The notes under the pieces were generated by a model. That model had not been told where the DNA came from. It did no database searches and saw nothing but the letters and a program-made list of their open reading frames with translations. From Streptomyces hoynatensis (GTDB lineage Bacteria; Actinomycetota; Actinomycetes; Streptomycetales; Streptomycetaceae), in contig NZ_RBAL01000018.1 of NCBI RefSeq assembly GCF_003626535.1, positions 1 through 64,000 on the forward strand: a stretch of DNA of 64,000 nucleotides. Direction: 5' to 3'. A program made the translations under genes and the position numbers. Shown one piece after another: positions 8,055-17,392 of this stretch; within the stretch, counting starts at the first letter, position 1, and every line of letters starts with the position of its first letter.

Positions 8055-9074
8055 GTGAAGCGTCCCACGATGCAGGACATCGCCCGCCGGGCGGGCGTGA
8101 CCAAGGCCGCCGTTTCCTTCGCGCTGAACGGGCGCCGGGGCGTCTCCGAGCCGACGCGGCGGCGCATTCTCGCGATCGCCGAGGAACTCGGCTGGCAGCC
8201 CAGCAGCGCCGCCAGGGCCCTGTCCGACGGCAGGGCGGGCTCCTTCGGGATGGTCATCGACCGGCCGGCGCGCACGCTGGGCCTCGAACCCTTCTTCATG
8301 CAGCTGATCTCCGGCATCCAGGCCGAACTGGCCGTGGACACCACGCCCCTGCTGCTGACCATGGCCGAGGACCAGGCCGCGGAGATCGCCCTGTACCGCA
8401 GCTGGTGGGCGCGCCGCCTGGTGGACGGGGTCTTCCTGGTCGACCTCCAGGTCGAGGACGCCAGGGTGCCGGTGCTCCGGGAGCTGGGCATGCCCGTGGT
8501 GGTGATCGGCGCGCCGCTCGGCACCGGCGGGCTGCCCGCCGTGTGGAGCGACGACGCGGCCGCGGTGGCCACGGCGGTCGCCCACCTCGCGGAGCTGGGG
8601 CACCGGCGCCTCGCCCGCGTCTCGGGGCCAGGGCACCTGCGGCACACCTCGATCAGGAACGCCGCCTTCGACCGGGTGATCCGCGAACTCGGCCTGAGCG
8701 GGCGGACCCTGGAGGCCGACTACAGCGGCGAACGGGGCGCGGCGGCCACCGCCGAGCTGCTCGGCGGGCCGGGGCGGCCGACGGCGATCCTCTACGACAA
8801 CGACGTGATGGCCGTCTCGGGGCTGACCGCGGCCCAGCGGCTCGGCCTCGCCGTCCCCGCCGAGCTGTCGATCGTCGCCTGGGACGACTCCCCGCTGTGC
8901 GAGCTGGTCAGCCCCTCGCTCACCGCGCTCAGCCGGGACATCTGCGCCTACGGCGCCCACGCGGCCAGGCGGCTGCGGGAGGCGGCGGGCGGCGCGGCCA
9001 CCGGCGACAGCGAGGACCCGGCGCCCTCGCTCGCCCGGCGCGGCTCCACGGGGCCGGCTCCCCGGGACGGATAG
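8055..9074 (+). CDS. LacI-family transcriptional regulator
   Basis: A 339-aa DNA-binding regulator. The N-terminal LacI helix-turn-helix and hinge are clear: TMQDIARRAGVTKAAVSFALN then GVSEPTRRRIL. The C-terminal part is a periplasmic-binding-protein-like effector domain ending with DDSPLCELVSPSLTALS, typical of sugar-sensing members. The GTG start has GGAGGAG about 6 nt upstream. A perfect 12-bp palindrome of LacI-operator type lies 38 nt after the stop and related half-sites lie on both sides of the gene, yet no transporter or glycosidase operon follows. The ROK kinase on the other side is the most plausible local target. Confidence 0.9.
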   Translation: MKRPTMQDIARRAGVTKAAVSFALNGRRGVSEPTRRRILAIAEELGWQPSSAARALSDGRAGSFGMVIDRPARTLGLEPFFMQLISGIQAELAVDTTPLLLTMAEDQAAEIALYRSWWARRLVDGVFLVDLQVEDARVPVLRELGMPVVVIGAPLGTGGLPAVWSDDAAAVATAVAHLAELGHRRLARVSGPGHLRHTSIRNAAFDRVIRELGLSGRTLEADYSGERGAAATAELLGGPGRPTAILYDNDVMAVSGLTAAQRLGLAVPAELSIVAWDDSPLCELVSPSLTALSRDICAYGAHAARRLREAAGGAATGDSEDPAPSLARRGSTGPAPRDG

Positions 9075-9487
9075 TGCCGCAGGGCACCCCCGGGGCGGCG
9101 CGGCAAAAGAAGTAAACCGGTTTAGAGAGCTCCCTCCCGGGATGCCGGAAGGGAAGCGGGACGATTCTGCGAACACGTCCGCACAGGGCCGCACCGAAAT
9201 TTTCGCAATCGCCTGGCCCTGGTTTTCCTCCGCACTTCCCGCCGCTCTCCCCTCTTGACGCTGAACCGGTAAAGCAGTTGACTTCCCTCGGCCCGCCGGG
9301 GCCGCGCGACCGCCCTCGCCTCAACCGCCTTCCCCGCGAGGAGCCGCAGCCGCGCCACGCACGCCTTCCGGCCTTCCGCCGACGTGCGCGGACACGGCTC
9401 GGCCCGGCTGCCGGTCGCGCCCCGACGGGCCCGCCGGCGCTGCGCCGCCTTGCCGCGGCGCAGCGCCCCTCGCCCTGCGGGCGCCGT
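9075..9487. other. Gene-free region with operator-like sites and an orphan promoter
   Basis: 413 nt between the LacI-type gene and the convergent methyltransferase. No coding frame is supported. It contains the palindrome at 9113-9124 and, at 9255-9283, TTGACG followed by CTGAACCGGTAAAG, so a half-operator lies directly after a -35-like hexamer; no convincing -10 follows. This looks like the control region of a sugar operon whose structural genes are absent. Confidence 0.4.
9113..9124. promoter_or_regulatory. LacI-type operator palindrome TAAACCGGTTTA
   Basis: A perfect 12-bp palindrome with a central CG, the geometry of LacI/GalR operators, set in a locally AT-richer stretch 38 nt downstream of the LacI-type gene. 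No gene starts after it on this strand. Confidence 0.6.
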
Positions 9488-10792
9488 TCACTCGCCCGTG
9501 CGCCGGCGGGCGGGACTCCCCCGCCGTCCGGCGGCGCGCCCCCGCGGCCGGTCCGGGGCCAGCCGCCACAGGGTCACCACCTCCGCGGCGCGCGCGGCGT
9601 GCAGCGGGTCCGCACGCCGGCGCGAGCGCGGGTGCCCGGGCCTGGTGCGGAGCCGGCCCGCCACCCGCAGCCCGGCGGCCGCGATCAGCTCCCGCAGCTC
9701 CCCGGGGGCGCGCAGGCCCAGGCGCTCGGCCAGGTCGGAGAGGATCAGCCAGCCCTCGCCGCCCGGCCGCAGGTGCCCGTCGAGCCCGTTCAGGAAGCCA
9801 CGCAGCATGCGGCTCTCCGGGTCGTGGACGCCCGCGTCGAGCGGCGCCCGCGGATCGCCGGGCAGCCAGGGCGGGTTGCACACGACGAGGTCGGCGCGCC
9901 CCTCCGGGTACAGGGCGGGCCCGGTGATCCGGACGCGGGCGGAGAGGCCGAGCCGCCCCATGGTGTCGCGGGCGCAGGCCAGGGCGCGCGGGCTGACGTC
10001 GGTGGCCAGGACGCGGCCGAACCCGCGGCGGGCCAGCACGGCGGCGAGGACTCCGGTGCCCGTGCCGAGGTCGAAGGCGATCCGCCGGGCGCCCCCGGCG
10101 GTGGCCGCGGGCAGCGGCGCCTCGGCGACCAGGCGGACGTACTCGCCCCTGGTGGGCGGGAAGACGCCGTAGTGCGGGTGGATGCGTGCGCCCAGGGCGG
10201 GCACCACGACTCCCGTGCGGCGCCACTGGTGCGCCCCCAGCACGCCGAGCAGTTCGCTCAGCGCGACCACCATCGGGCCGCGCACCGGCCCGTATGCCTC
10301 GGCACAGGCGCGGCGGACGTCGGGGGCCCCGGGCAGGTCGAGGCCGAGGTCCTCGCCGAGCAGCACCAGCAGCGCGCCGCGGGCCGCCGCCCGGCGGGCG
10401 CGGGCGGCGCGGTGGGCGGCGTAGGAACCGGGCGGGCTCCCCGCCGGGGAGGGCTCGCGCGCGGCGCGGCTGCCGAGTTCCCGCAGCAGGCGCCCGGCCC
10501 CGGGGTAGTCGCCGCGCCACAGCAGTGCCGTGCCCCCGCGGGCCAGGCGGTAGGCGGCGTCCCGGCTCAGGCTCTCGTCGGCGGGGAGGACCCGCCCGGG
10601 CGGCGGGGCGCCCTGCGCGGAGTGCCAGGGGGCGGCTCTGGGGAAGTGGGCCTCCCGCCAGCGCACCAGGGGCGCGGCACCGGCCGGGGGCAGGCCGGGC
10701 CCGGCCGGTGGGCCGTCCGCGGACGGAGGCGGGGACGGGGGCGGGGACTCGGGCGGTGGGGTGGAAGGGGGCGTGCATCGGGACGTGGACAC
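9488..10792 (-). CDS. Class I SAM-dependent methyltransferase (NPPW type, PrmC/RsmC-like)
   Basis: A protein of about 434 aa. The N-terminal quarter is proline-rich and low in complexity; then comes an alpha-helical region of unknown role and a C-terminal class I methyltransferase domain. In that domain AFDLGTGTGVLAAVLA is motif I for S-adenosylmethionine and LVVCNPPWLPG is motif IV. NPPW/NPPY is the signature of enzymes methylating a planar nitrogen such as the glutamine amide of release factors or a base amino group in RNA/DNA. The second of two adjacent GTG codons (10792) follows GAGGAG by 6 nt and is preferred. The specific substrate is unknown; it is longer than PrmC (about 280 aa). Confidence 0.75.
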   Translation of the reverse strand: MSTSRCTPPSTPPPESPPPSPPPSADGPPAGPGLPPAGAAPLVRWREAHFPRAAPWHSAQGAPPPGRVLPADESLSRDAAYRLARGGTALLWRGDYPGAGRLLRELGSRAAREPSPAGSPPGSYAAHRAARARRAAARGALLVLLGEDLGLDLPGAPDVRRACAEAYGPVRGPMVVALSELLGVLGAHQWRRTGVVVPALGARIHPHYGVFPPTRGEYVRLVAEAPLPAATAGGARRIAFDLGTGTGVLAAVLARRGFGRVLATDVSPRALACARDTMGRLGLSARVRITGPALYPEGRADLVVCNPPWLPGDPRAPLDAGVHDPESRMLRGFLNGLDGHLRPGGEGWLILSDLAERLGLRAPGELRELIAAAGLRVAGRLRTRPGHPRSRRRADPLHAARAAEVVTLWRLAPDRPRGRAAGRRGSPARRRTGE

Positions 10793-11170
10793 CACGTGCT
10801 CCTCGTGCTCGGGCCAACGGTGACGCGAGACGCACGTCGGCGGGGAGCGCTGCCGGGGCCGCCCGACGCGGGGCCGCGCCGGTGGTGCCCGCGCCGGGGC
10901 CGGTCCCGCCCGGGGCCGCGATCCGCCCCGGGGCCGGGGCGATCGGGCGGACGGTGTGACGGGCGGCAGGGGTGACGGGCCGGCTATCGCTCCCGCGCCG
11001 AGGCGCGGCGGGAGGCGTCGCCGAGGACGAGGCCGGGAACCGGGGCGGGGGCACAGCCCGAGATCATCAACCCGCCCCTTCCGGTCGCCTGGCGTTCGGT
11101 CACCTGCACGTGGGCCCGAGGTTCGCACGGCGGGGCGCCGCGGGGCAAGCCGGGGCGCCTGCCGGGGCGT
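10793..11170. other. Gene-free spacer between P450 and methyltransferase genes
   Basis: 378 nt of GC-rich sequence between two genes on the minus strand. No frame in either direction shows a recognisable product, and no clear promoter or operator is visible beyond short GC palindromes. Confidence 0.4.
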
Positions 11171-12367
11171 TCACCAGCGGACCGGCAGGCTCACCGGTCC
11201 CCTGATGAGCATGCCCACGCGCCAGGAGAGGGCGTCGGGGGCCGGCACGTCGAGGGCCAGCCCGGGGGCGCGGGCGAGGAGTTCCGCAAAGGCGACGCGG
11301 GCCTCCAGGCGGGCCAGCGGCGCGCCGAGGCAGTAGTGGATGCCGTGGCCGAAGGCGATGTGCCCCCGGGTCTCGCGGGTGATGTCGAACCGCGCCGGCT
11401 CGGGGAACTTCGCCTCGTCGCGGTCCGCGTCCGCGATCACCGGGAGGACGACCTCCCCGGCCGGGATGAGGGTGCCGGCGATCCGCGTCGGCTCCCTGGT
11501 GAAGCGGACGGTGGGGGTGGGCACGGGTCCGTCGTACCGCAGCATCTCCTCCACCGCGCCCTCCAGCAGGGAGGGGTCGCCGCGCAGCAGGGCGAGCTGG
11601 TCGGGGTGGGTGAGCAGGGCCAGGGTGCCGTTGGTGATCAGATTCACGGTCGTCTCGTGGCCGGCGATGAGCAGGATCCAGGCCATGCCGAGCAGTTCCC
11701 CGGGGGAGAGCCGGTCGCCCTCCTCGTCGGCCGTGGCGATCAGGTCGCTCATCAGGTCCTCGCCCGGCCGGCTGCGCTTGGCCTCGACGAGGTCGGCGAG
11801 GTACGCGCCGACCAGCGGCACCGCGGCCTCCTGCTCCTCGACGGGCGCGGCGCTCGTCAGCGTGTTGGACCAGGCGCGGAACTGCTCGCGGTCCAGCTCG
11901 GGGACCCCGAGCAGCTCGCAGATCACGGTCATCGGCAGCGGGAAGGACAGGGCCGGCACCAGGTCGGCGCGCCGCGACGGGGCGGCGAGCATGGCGTCGA
12001 GCAGCCCGGTCGTGATCTCCCGCACCCGCGGTTCGAGGGCGGCCACCCGGCGGGCGGTGAACTCCCTGGCGACCAGCCGCCGCAGCCTGGTGTGGTCGGG
12101 CGGGTCCACGGCCAGCAGGTGCGTGTCGGGGCCCGGGCGCACATAGCCGACCTCCCCGGGGGCGGTGGGGTACGCCTTGACCAGCCGCGGGTCGGCGAGT
12201 GCCGCCCGCGCCTCCTCGTAGCCGAGAATCAGCCAGGCCTCGTAGCCTGCGGGCGTGCGCACGCGCTGCACGGGGCCGCGGGCGCGCAGCCGCGCGAAGA
12301 CCTCGTAGGGGTTGCGCGCGAAGTCCTGGCCGAGCGCCGCCAGGTCGGCGATGACGTCCTGCGCCAC
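11171..12367 (-). CDS. Cytochrome P450
   Basis: A 398-aa soluble class I bacterial P450. The heme ligand motif FGHGIHYCLGAPLARLE sits near residue 345, the I-helix oxygen-activation motif AGHETT near 237, and PDHTRLRRLV, the conserved region before the C/D helices, is present. Length and N-terminus fit actinobacterial CYP105/CYP107-type monooxygenases acting on secondary metabolites or xenobiotics. The start is GTG at 12367 with GGGTGGGG upstream. No ferredoxin, ferredoxin reductase or biosynthetic genes lie nearby, so electron partner and substrate are unknown. Confidence 0.92.
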   Translation of the reverse strand: MAQDVIADLAALGQDFARNPYEVFARLRARGPVQRVRTPAGYEAWLILGYEEARAALADPRLVKAYPTAPGEVGYVRPGPDTHLLAVDPPDHTRLRRLVAREFTARRVAALEPRVREITTGLLDAMLAAPSRRADLVPALSFPLPMTVICELLGVPELDREQFRAWSNTLTSAAPVEEQEAAVPLVGAYLADLVEAKRSRPGEDLMSDLIATADEEGDRLSPGELLGMAWILLIAGHETTVNLITNGTLALLTHPDQLALLRGDPSLLEGAVEEMLRYDGPVPTPTVRFTREPTRIAGTLIPAGEVVLPVIADADRDEAKFPEPARFDITRETRGHIAFGHGIHYCLGAPLARLEARVAFAELLARAPGLALDVPAPDALSWRVGMLIRGPVSLPVRW

Positions 12368-12560
12368 GAGGCCCCACCCTTCGTCGTGCCGTTCGTCCTG
12401 CCGCGTCGCCGGCCGGGCCGGCCCGGGCGTCCTCCGGCATCATCGCCGCCGCCCTGGCGGAGCGTCAACGACCGGCCCCGACCTGCGGGTTCACGGAAGA
12501 AGCCCCTGGCACGCCGGGGTGCGGGCGCGGCAATCGGCGCCGGGAACGCCGCGGGGGCAG

Positions 12561-12645
12561 CGCGGGAAGGAACCCGAGAGGAAGGCGGGAGGAACGCGAA
12601 AGGGAGGCGGAAGGAACGCGGGAGGAACCCGAAAGGAACGCCGCA
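12561..12645 (+). repeat. Degenerate purine-rich tandem repeat
   Basis: About 85 nt of nearly pure A/G blocks separated by CG. Variants of GGAAGGAACCCGA, GGAGGAACGCG and GGAAGGAACGCG follow each other in about five imperfect copies. Similar A/G blocks occur at 43374-43462 and 54421-54520. Seen directly; no function assigned. Confidence 0.6.
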
Positions 12646-12653
12646 GAAAAGGG

Positions 12654-12688
12654 GGCGCCGGAACCGTGTGGGGGACGGTTCCGGCGCC
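12654..12688 (-). terminator. Intrinsic terminator of the RNase gene
   Basis: Perfect 14-bp stem (12654-12667 with 12675-12688; core GGCGCCGGAACCG) and a 7-nt loop. In the minus-strand direction it is followed by CCCCCTTTTCTGC, a real T run that is unusual in this GC-rich DNA. It ends transcription about 58 nt after the RNase stop. Confidence 0.85.
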
Positions 12689-12745
12689 GTGTGGGGGGAC
12701 GCGCGTGCGGGAGTCGTGGGGTGGGCCGGGCGGCCGGCCGCCAGG

Positions 12746-13180
12746 TCAGCAGTCGAAGTCGACGAGGTCGAAGGAGGCGTAGTGGTCGGCGGTGTAGTAG
12801 TCCTCCTCGTAGCCCTCGCCGGTGACGATGCGGCGGGCGCCGCGGTCGTCGCTGCCGGGGGTCTCCACGGTGTACTCGTGGTAGTAGCCGGAGGGCTGGG
12901 AGGGGAGGATGCCCTCGCGGTTCTGGAAGACGGTCCCGTCCTGGGGATAGGGGAACGGGCCGCCCGCGTCGATCAGGTCGAGCGTGTCGTATGCCTCGTC
13001 GGGGAGGTCGGTGTAGCAGATGTCGCCGACGGCGAACGGCGCGACGGTGGCGGCGGGCCGGTCCGCGAGGGTGGGGGAGGCGGCGGTCGCCTGACCGCCG
13101 AGGAGCACGGTCGTCAGCAGGGCGCCGAGGGCGCCGATCCGGACAGTCCCGCGAAGGCGGGAGCGAGGGTTCATGCCCAT
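12746..13180 (-). CDS. Secreted guanyl-specific ribonuclease, RNase Sa family
   Basis: A 144-aa exported endoribonuclease cleaving RNA 3' of guanosine. A signal peptide (basic start, hydrophobic core, cleavage near ATAAS at 31-35) and a short linker precede a mature domain that aligns almost gap-free with RNase Sa of S. aureofaciens. Identifiable residues are the Cys55-Cys144 disulfide, the general base Glu102 in HEYTV, Arg117 in the RRI segment and catalytic His133 in DHYA, plus GPFPYPQDGTVFQNRE. ATG at 13180 or two codons later at 13174; no strong ribosome-binding site. No barstar-like inhibitor gene is seen beside it. Divergent from the AllR-like regulator. Confidence 0.95.
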   Translation of the reverse strand: MGMNPRSRLRGTVRIGALGALLTTVLLGGQATAASPTLADRPAATVAPFAVGDICYTDLPDEAYDTLDLIDAGGPFPYPQDGTVFQNREGILPSQPSGYYHEYTVETPGSDDRGARRIVTGEGYEEDYYTADHYASFDLVDFDC

Positions 13181-13421
13181 GCCAACAGGATGGGCCGAGG
13201 GCCGCGCGGCTCGTCAACGTGGCCCTGCGGATATTTCCCAGGAGTTCACAGGATGGTCCCGCCGCTCCACAGCTTCCCCCCGGCGGCCGCCACAGAGCAT
13301 TCGCCTCACTCGCACCGGCGTCCGGTTTCGGCCGTGGGGCGGCGGGGAGGGCGCGCCGGGTGCGGGTAGGCTGCCGCTGATCGCCACACCGAGCCCCGAC
13401 CTCTTCGAACAGGAACGCGAC

Positions 13422-14204
13422 GTGCCGCCGTCCGACGTCCGCAAGTCCTCCGCCAGCGGCGGGGTCCAGTCCCTGGAGCGCGCCTTCGGCCTGCTGGAGC
13501 ACATGGCCGACGCGGGCGGGGAGACGGGGCTGAGCGAGCTCGCGGCGAGCAGCGGCCTGCCGCTGCCCACGATCCACCGGCTGATGCGCACCCTGGTCGC
13601 CTGCGGCTACGTGCGCCAGCAGCCCAACCGCCGCTACGCGCTTGGCCCGCGGCTGATCCGCCTCGGGGAGAGCGCGGCGCGCCCGCTCGCCACCTGGGCC
13701 AGGCCGCACCTGGCCCGGCTGGTGGAGGAGACCGGCGAGACGGCCAACATGGCGCTGCTCGACGGGGACGACGCCGTCTACGTGGCGCAGGTGCCCTCGC
13801 GGCACTCGATGCGGATGTTCACGGAGGTCGGGCGCCGGGTCAGGCCGCACTCGACGGGGGTGGGGAAGGCGCTGCTCGCCGGGCTCCCCGACCGCGAGGT
13901 GCGGGCCCTGCTCGCCCGCACCGGGATGCCGGCGGCGACCGAGCGCACGCTCACGACGCCGGACGCGTTCCTGGAGGCGCTGACCCGGGTCCGCGCCCGC
14001 GGCTACGCCGTCGACGACAACGAGCAGGAGATAGGCGTGCGATGCGTCGCGGTGCGGGTCCCCGACTCCCCCACCTCGGCGGCGATCTCGGTGTCGGGTC
14101 CCGCCGGGCGGGTCACCGACGAGGCCATCGAGAAGATGGTGCCGCTCCTGCAGGAGGTCGCGCGGGACCTGTCCGCGGCGCTCGCCGGCCACACCGGCGC
14201 CTGA
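13422..14204 (+). CDS. allR: IclR-family regulator, AllR-like (allantoin/glyoxylate control)
   Basis: A 260-aa repressor. The N-terminal winged helix is clear (GVQSLERAFGLLEHM, then LSELAASSGLPLPTIHRLM and CGYVRQQPNRRYALG), followed by an IclR effector domain with STGVGKALLAG and DDNEQEIGVRCVAV. It closely matches, from memory, Streptomyces AllR, which represses malate synthase and allantoin-pathway genes until allantoin-derived signals accumulate. GTG at 13422 follows AGGAACG. Nucleotidyltransferase and malate synthase genes follow, the order known around S. coelicolor allR. The usual allantoinase and allantoicase genes are absent on its left, where RNase Sa sits instead. Confidence 0.85.
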   Translation: MPPSDVRKSSASGGVQSLERAFGLLEHMADAGGETGLSELAASSGLPLPTIHRLMRTLVACGYVRQQPNRRYALGPRLIRLGESAARPLATWARPHLARLVEETGETANMALLDGDDAVYVAQVPSRHSMRMFTEVGRRVRPHSTGVGKALLAGLPDREVRALLARTGMPAATERTLTTPDAFLEALTRVRARGYAVDDNEQEIGVRCVAVRVPDSPTSAAISVSGPAGRVTDEAIEKMVPLLQEVARDLSAALAGHTGA

Positions 14205-14277
14205 GCCGCGCCCGCCCCGGTTTCCCGGCGCGCCCGGGCCCGCGCGCTCCCGGGCGGCTCGCTCTAGGCTGGGGCGC

Positions 14278-14871
14278 ATGACTGAGGGCGCCGTGGGCGG
14301 ACTCGTGCTCGCCGCGGGCGGCGGGCGGCGGCTCGGCGGCAGGCCCAAGGCCCTGCTGGTGGGCCGGGGGCGGCTGTTCGTGGAACGGGCCGCGGCCGAC
14401 CTGCGCGCGGCCGGCTGCGGCCGGGTGCACGTGGTGCTGGGCGCCGCCGCGGAAGAGGTGCGGGCCAGGGCGGACCTGACGGGCTGTGTGGTGGTGGTCA
14501 ACCGGGACTGGGAGTCCGGGATGGGCTCCTCGCTGCGGGCCGGCCTCCGTTCGCTCGCCGGCGCCGGCGCCCGGGGCGCGCTGGTCAGTCTCGTGGACCA
14601 GCCGGGGGTGGGCGCGGCGGCGATGGCCCGGGTGCTCGCCGCGTACCGGACGCCCGAGACGCTGGCCGCCGCGGCCTACGCGGGGCGGCGCGGGCACCCG
14701 GTGCTGATCGGCGCCGCCCACTTCGCGGGGGTGGTGCGGGAGGCGCGCGGGGACCGCGGGGCGCGGGCGTATCTCCGGGCGCACGAGGGGGAGATCACGC
14801 AGGTGGAGTGCGCCGACGTGGCCGCGCCCGACGACATCGACGAGCCGGGAGACCTCGTTGACCTTCGGTGA
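14278..14871 (+). CDS. MobA/MocA-like NTP:molybdopterin nucleotidyltransferase
   Basis: A 197-aa nucleotidyltransferase. The N-terminal signature LAAGGGRRLGGRPKALL is the NTP-binding loop of the MobA-like fold, and SLVDQPGVG carries the metal-binding Asp. Members with this length and motif are typically MocA, which joins CMP to molybdopterin. That would suit the three-subunit xanthine dehydrogenase and XdhC encoded 10-15 kb to the right. TAGGCT lies exactly 7 nt before the ATG and no ribosome-binding site is present, so the mRNA may be leaderless. The CTP-versus-GTP preference is inference. Confidence 0.75.
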   Translation: MTEGAVGGLVLAAGGGRRLGGRPKALLVGRGRLFVERAAADLRAAGCGRVHVVLGAAAEEVRARADLTGCVVVVNRDWESGMGSSLRAGLRSLAGAGARGALVSLVDQPGVGAAAMARVLAAYRTPETLAAAAYAGRRGHPVLIGAAHFAGVVREARGDRGARAYLRAHEGEITQVECADVAAPDDIDEPGDLVDLR

Positions 14872-14924
14872 GCCGCCCGGCCACGCCGCCGGGTGAGCCG
14901 CCAGGCCCGCACTCCTCGTTGATC

Positions 14925-14939
14925 TTCCGCAATGAGGAA
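14925..14939. promoter_or_regulatory. Candidate AllR (IclR-type) operator before malate synthase
   Basis: TTCCGCAATGAGGAA is a 15-bp imperfect palindrome (arms TTCCxCA / TGxGGAA) 41 nt upstream of the aceB start. IclR-family operators commonly read TTCC-N7-GGAA. With an AllR-like gene two genes upstream, autoregulated cluster control is likely. Confidence 0.6.
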
Positions 14940-14980
14940 ACTAGCATCCGCATTCCGTCTCGCTGAAGGAGTGACCGCCC

Positions 14981-16573
<1,593 letters not shown>

Positions 16574-16583
16574 GGCCCGCCGC

Positions 16584-16613
16584 CCCCGGCCGGGGAGGCG
16601 TCCCCGGCCGGGG
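16584..16613 (+). terminator. Duplicated GC palindrome after aceB
   Basis: The perfect palindrome CCCCGGCCGGGG occurs twice (16584-16595 and 16602-16613) within 30 nt, starting 11 nt after the aceB stop. Each can form a hairpin, or the two can pair with each other. Confidence 0.5.
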
Positions 16614-16645
16614 AGGGGCGCGAACCCGCCTGCGATGATCGGGGG

Positions 16646-17371
16646 ATGGACAGACCTCTCACGCCGATCACGGACCGGGTGACCGGCCCCCGCCTGCGGT
16701 GGGCGGCGTTCGGCTGCCTGCTGGCCGGCCTCCTGGCCGGCTGCGGCACGGAGCGCGCCGGGCAGCAGGCCGCGGCGGTGCCCCCCGCTCCCTCCGGCTC
16801 CTCCCCGGCGTCGGACCCGGCCTACGTGGTGCCCTCCCCGTCCGCCGGGGAGGAGGCGGTGGGAACGGAGTGCCCGGACGACGGCGTCCGTCTCTCCCCG
16901 GCGCCGGTGGACGCCGCCCTGGGGCTGCGGGCCACCTCGATCCTGCTGACGAACTGCGGGGAGGAGCCCTACCCGGTGGAGGGCTACCCGCTGCTGCGGC
17001 TGCTGGACGAGCAAGGGCAGCCCCTGGACGTGGAGTTCGCGCGGGGCTCGGCCGGCATCGCGGTCGTCGAGGGCTTCGACGATCCCCCGCAGCAGGTGAC
17101 GCTGGCCCCGGGCGAGACCGCCGAGGCCCCGCTGCTGTGGCGGAACACGGTCACCGCGGGGACGCCGGTGAACGGCGCCTTCCTCGAGGTCACCCCGGCC
17201 GAGGGCCTGGCGCCCCAGCGGGTGCGGCCGGACGGCGGCGTGGACGTCGGCACCACGGGCCTGGTCGGCGTCGGCCCCTGGCGGGAGCGCGGCGGCGAGG
17301 ACCAGGGCACCGGCGCGGCCGAAGGCTTCGACCCCGAGGCGGGGGCAACGGAACGGCCCGGCCCGGACTGA
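16646..17371 (+). CDS. DUF4232-like secreted lipoprotein
   Basis: A 241-aa lipoprotein. The signal peptide ends in the lipobox LLAGC with Cys33; a Pro/Ser-rich linker follows, then a beta-rich domain with ECPDDGVRLSPAP, LGLRATSILLTNCGEEPY and GYPLLRLLDEQG, the layout of the actinobacterial DUF4232 family, with a conserved Cys pair probably forming a disulfide. The tail is low-complexity and acidic. GGGGG precedes the ATG. These proteins are abundant in streptomycetes and their role is unknown. Confidence 0.75.
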   Translation: MDRPLTPITDRVTGPRLRWAAFGCLLAGLLAGCGTERAGQQAAAVPPAPSGSSPASDPAYVVPSPSAGEEAVGTECPDDGVRLSPAPVDAALGLRATSILLTNCGEEPYPVEGYPLLRLLDEQGQPLDVEFARGSAGIAVVEGFDDPPQQVTLAPGETAEAPLLWRNTVTAGTPVNGAFLEVTPAEGLAPQRVRPDGGVDVGTTGLVGVGPWRERGGEDQGTGAAEGFDPEAGATERPGPD

Positions 17372-17392
17372 GCCCGCCGCGCCGGGCCCGCG

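Larger units (their letters stand above)
12368..12745. other. Gene-free region with purine-rich repeats and a terminator
   Basis: 378 nt between the P450 start and the RNase gene stop. It contains a purine-rich stretch of degenerate GGAGGAACGCG-like units (12561-12645) and the RNase terminator hairpin (12654-12688). No gene is supported. Confidence 0.5.

Noticed and set aside
9278..10975. Long plus-strand frame through the methyltransferase region
   Set aside because: It mirrors the minus-strand methyltransferase gene codon for codon; its product is Arg/Gly/Pro-rich with no recognisable motif, typical of shadows in GC-rich DNA.
13181..13421. Barstar-like inhibitor gene next to RNase Sa
   Set aside because: The 241-nt gap holds no frame with a barstar-like acidic product; the only open frame is the upstream extension of the IclR gene.
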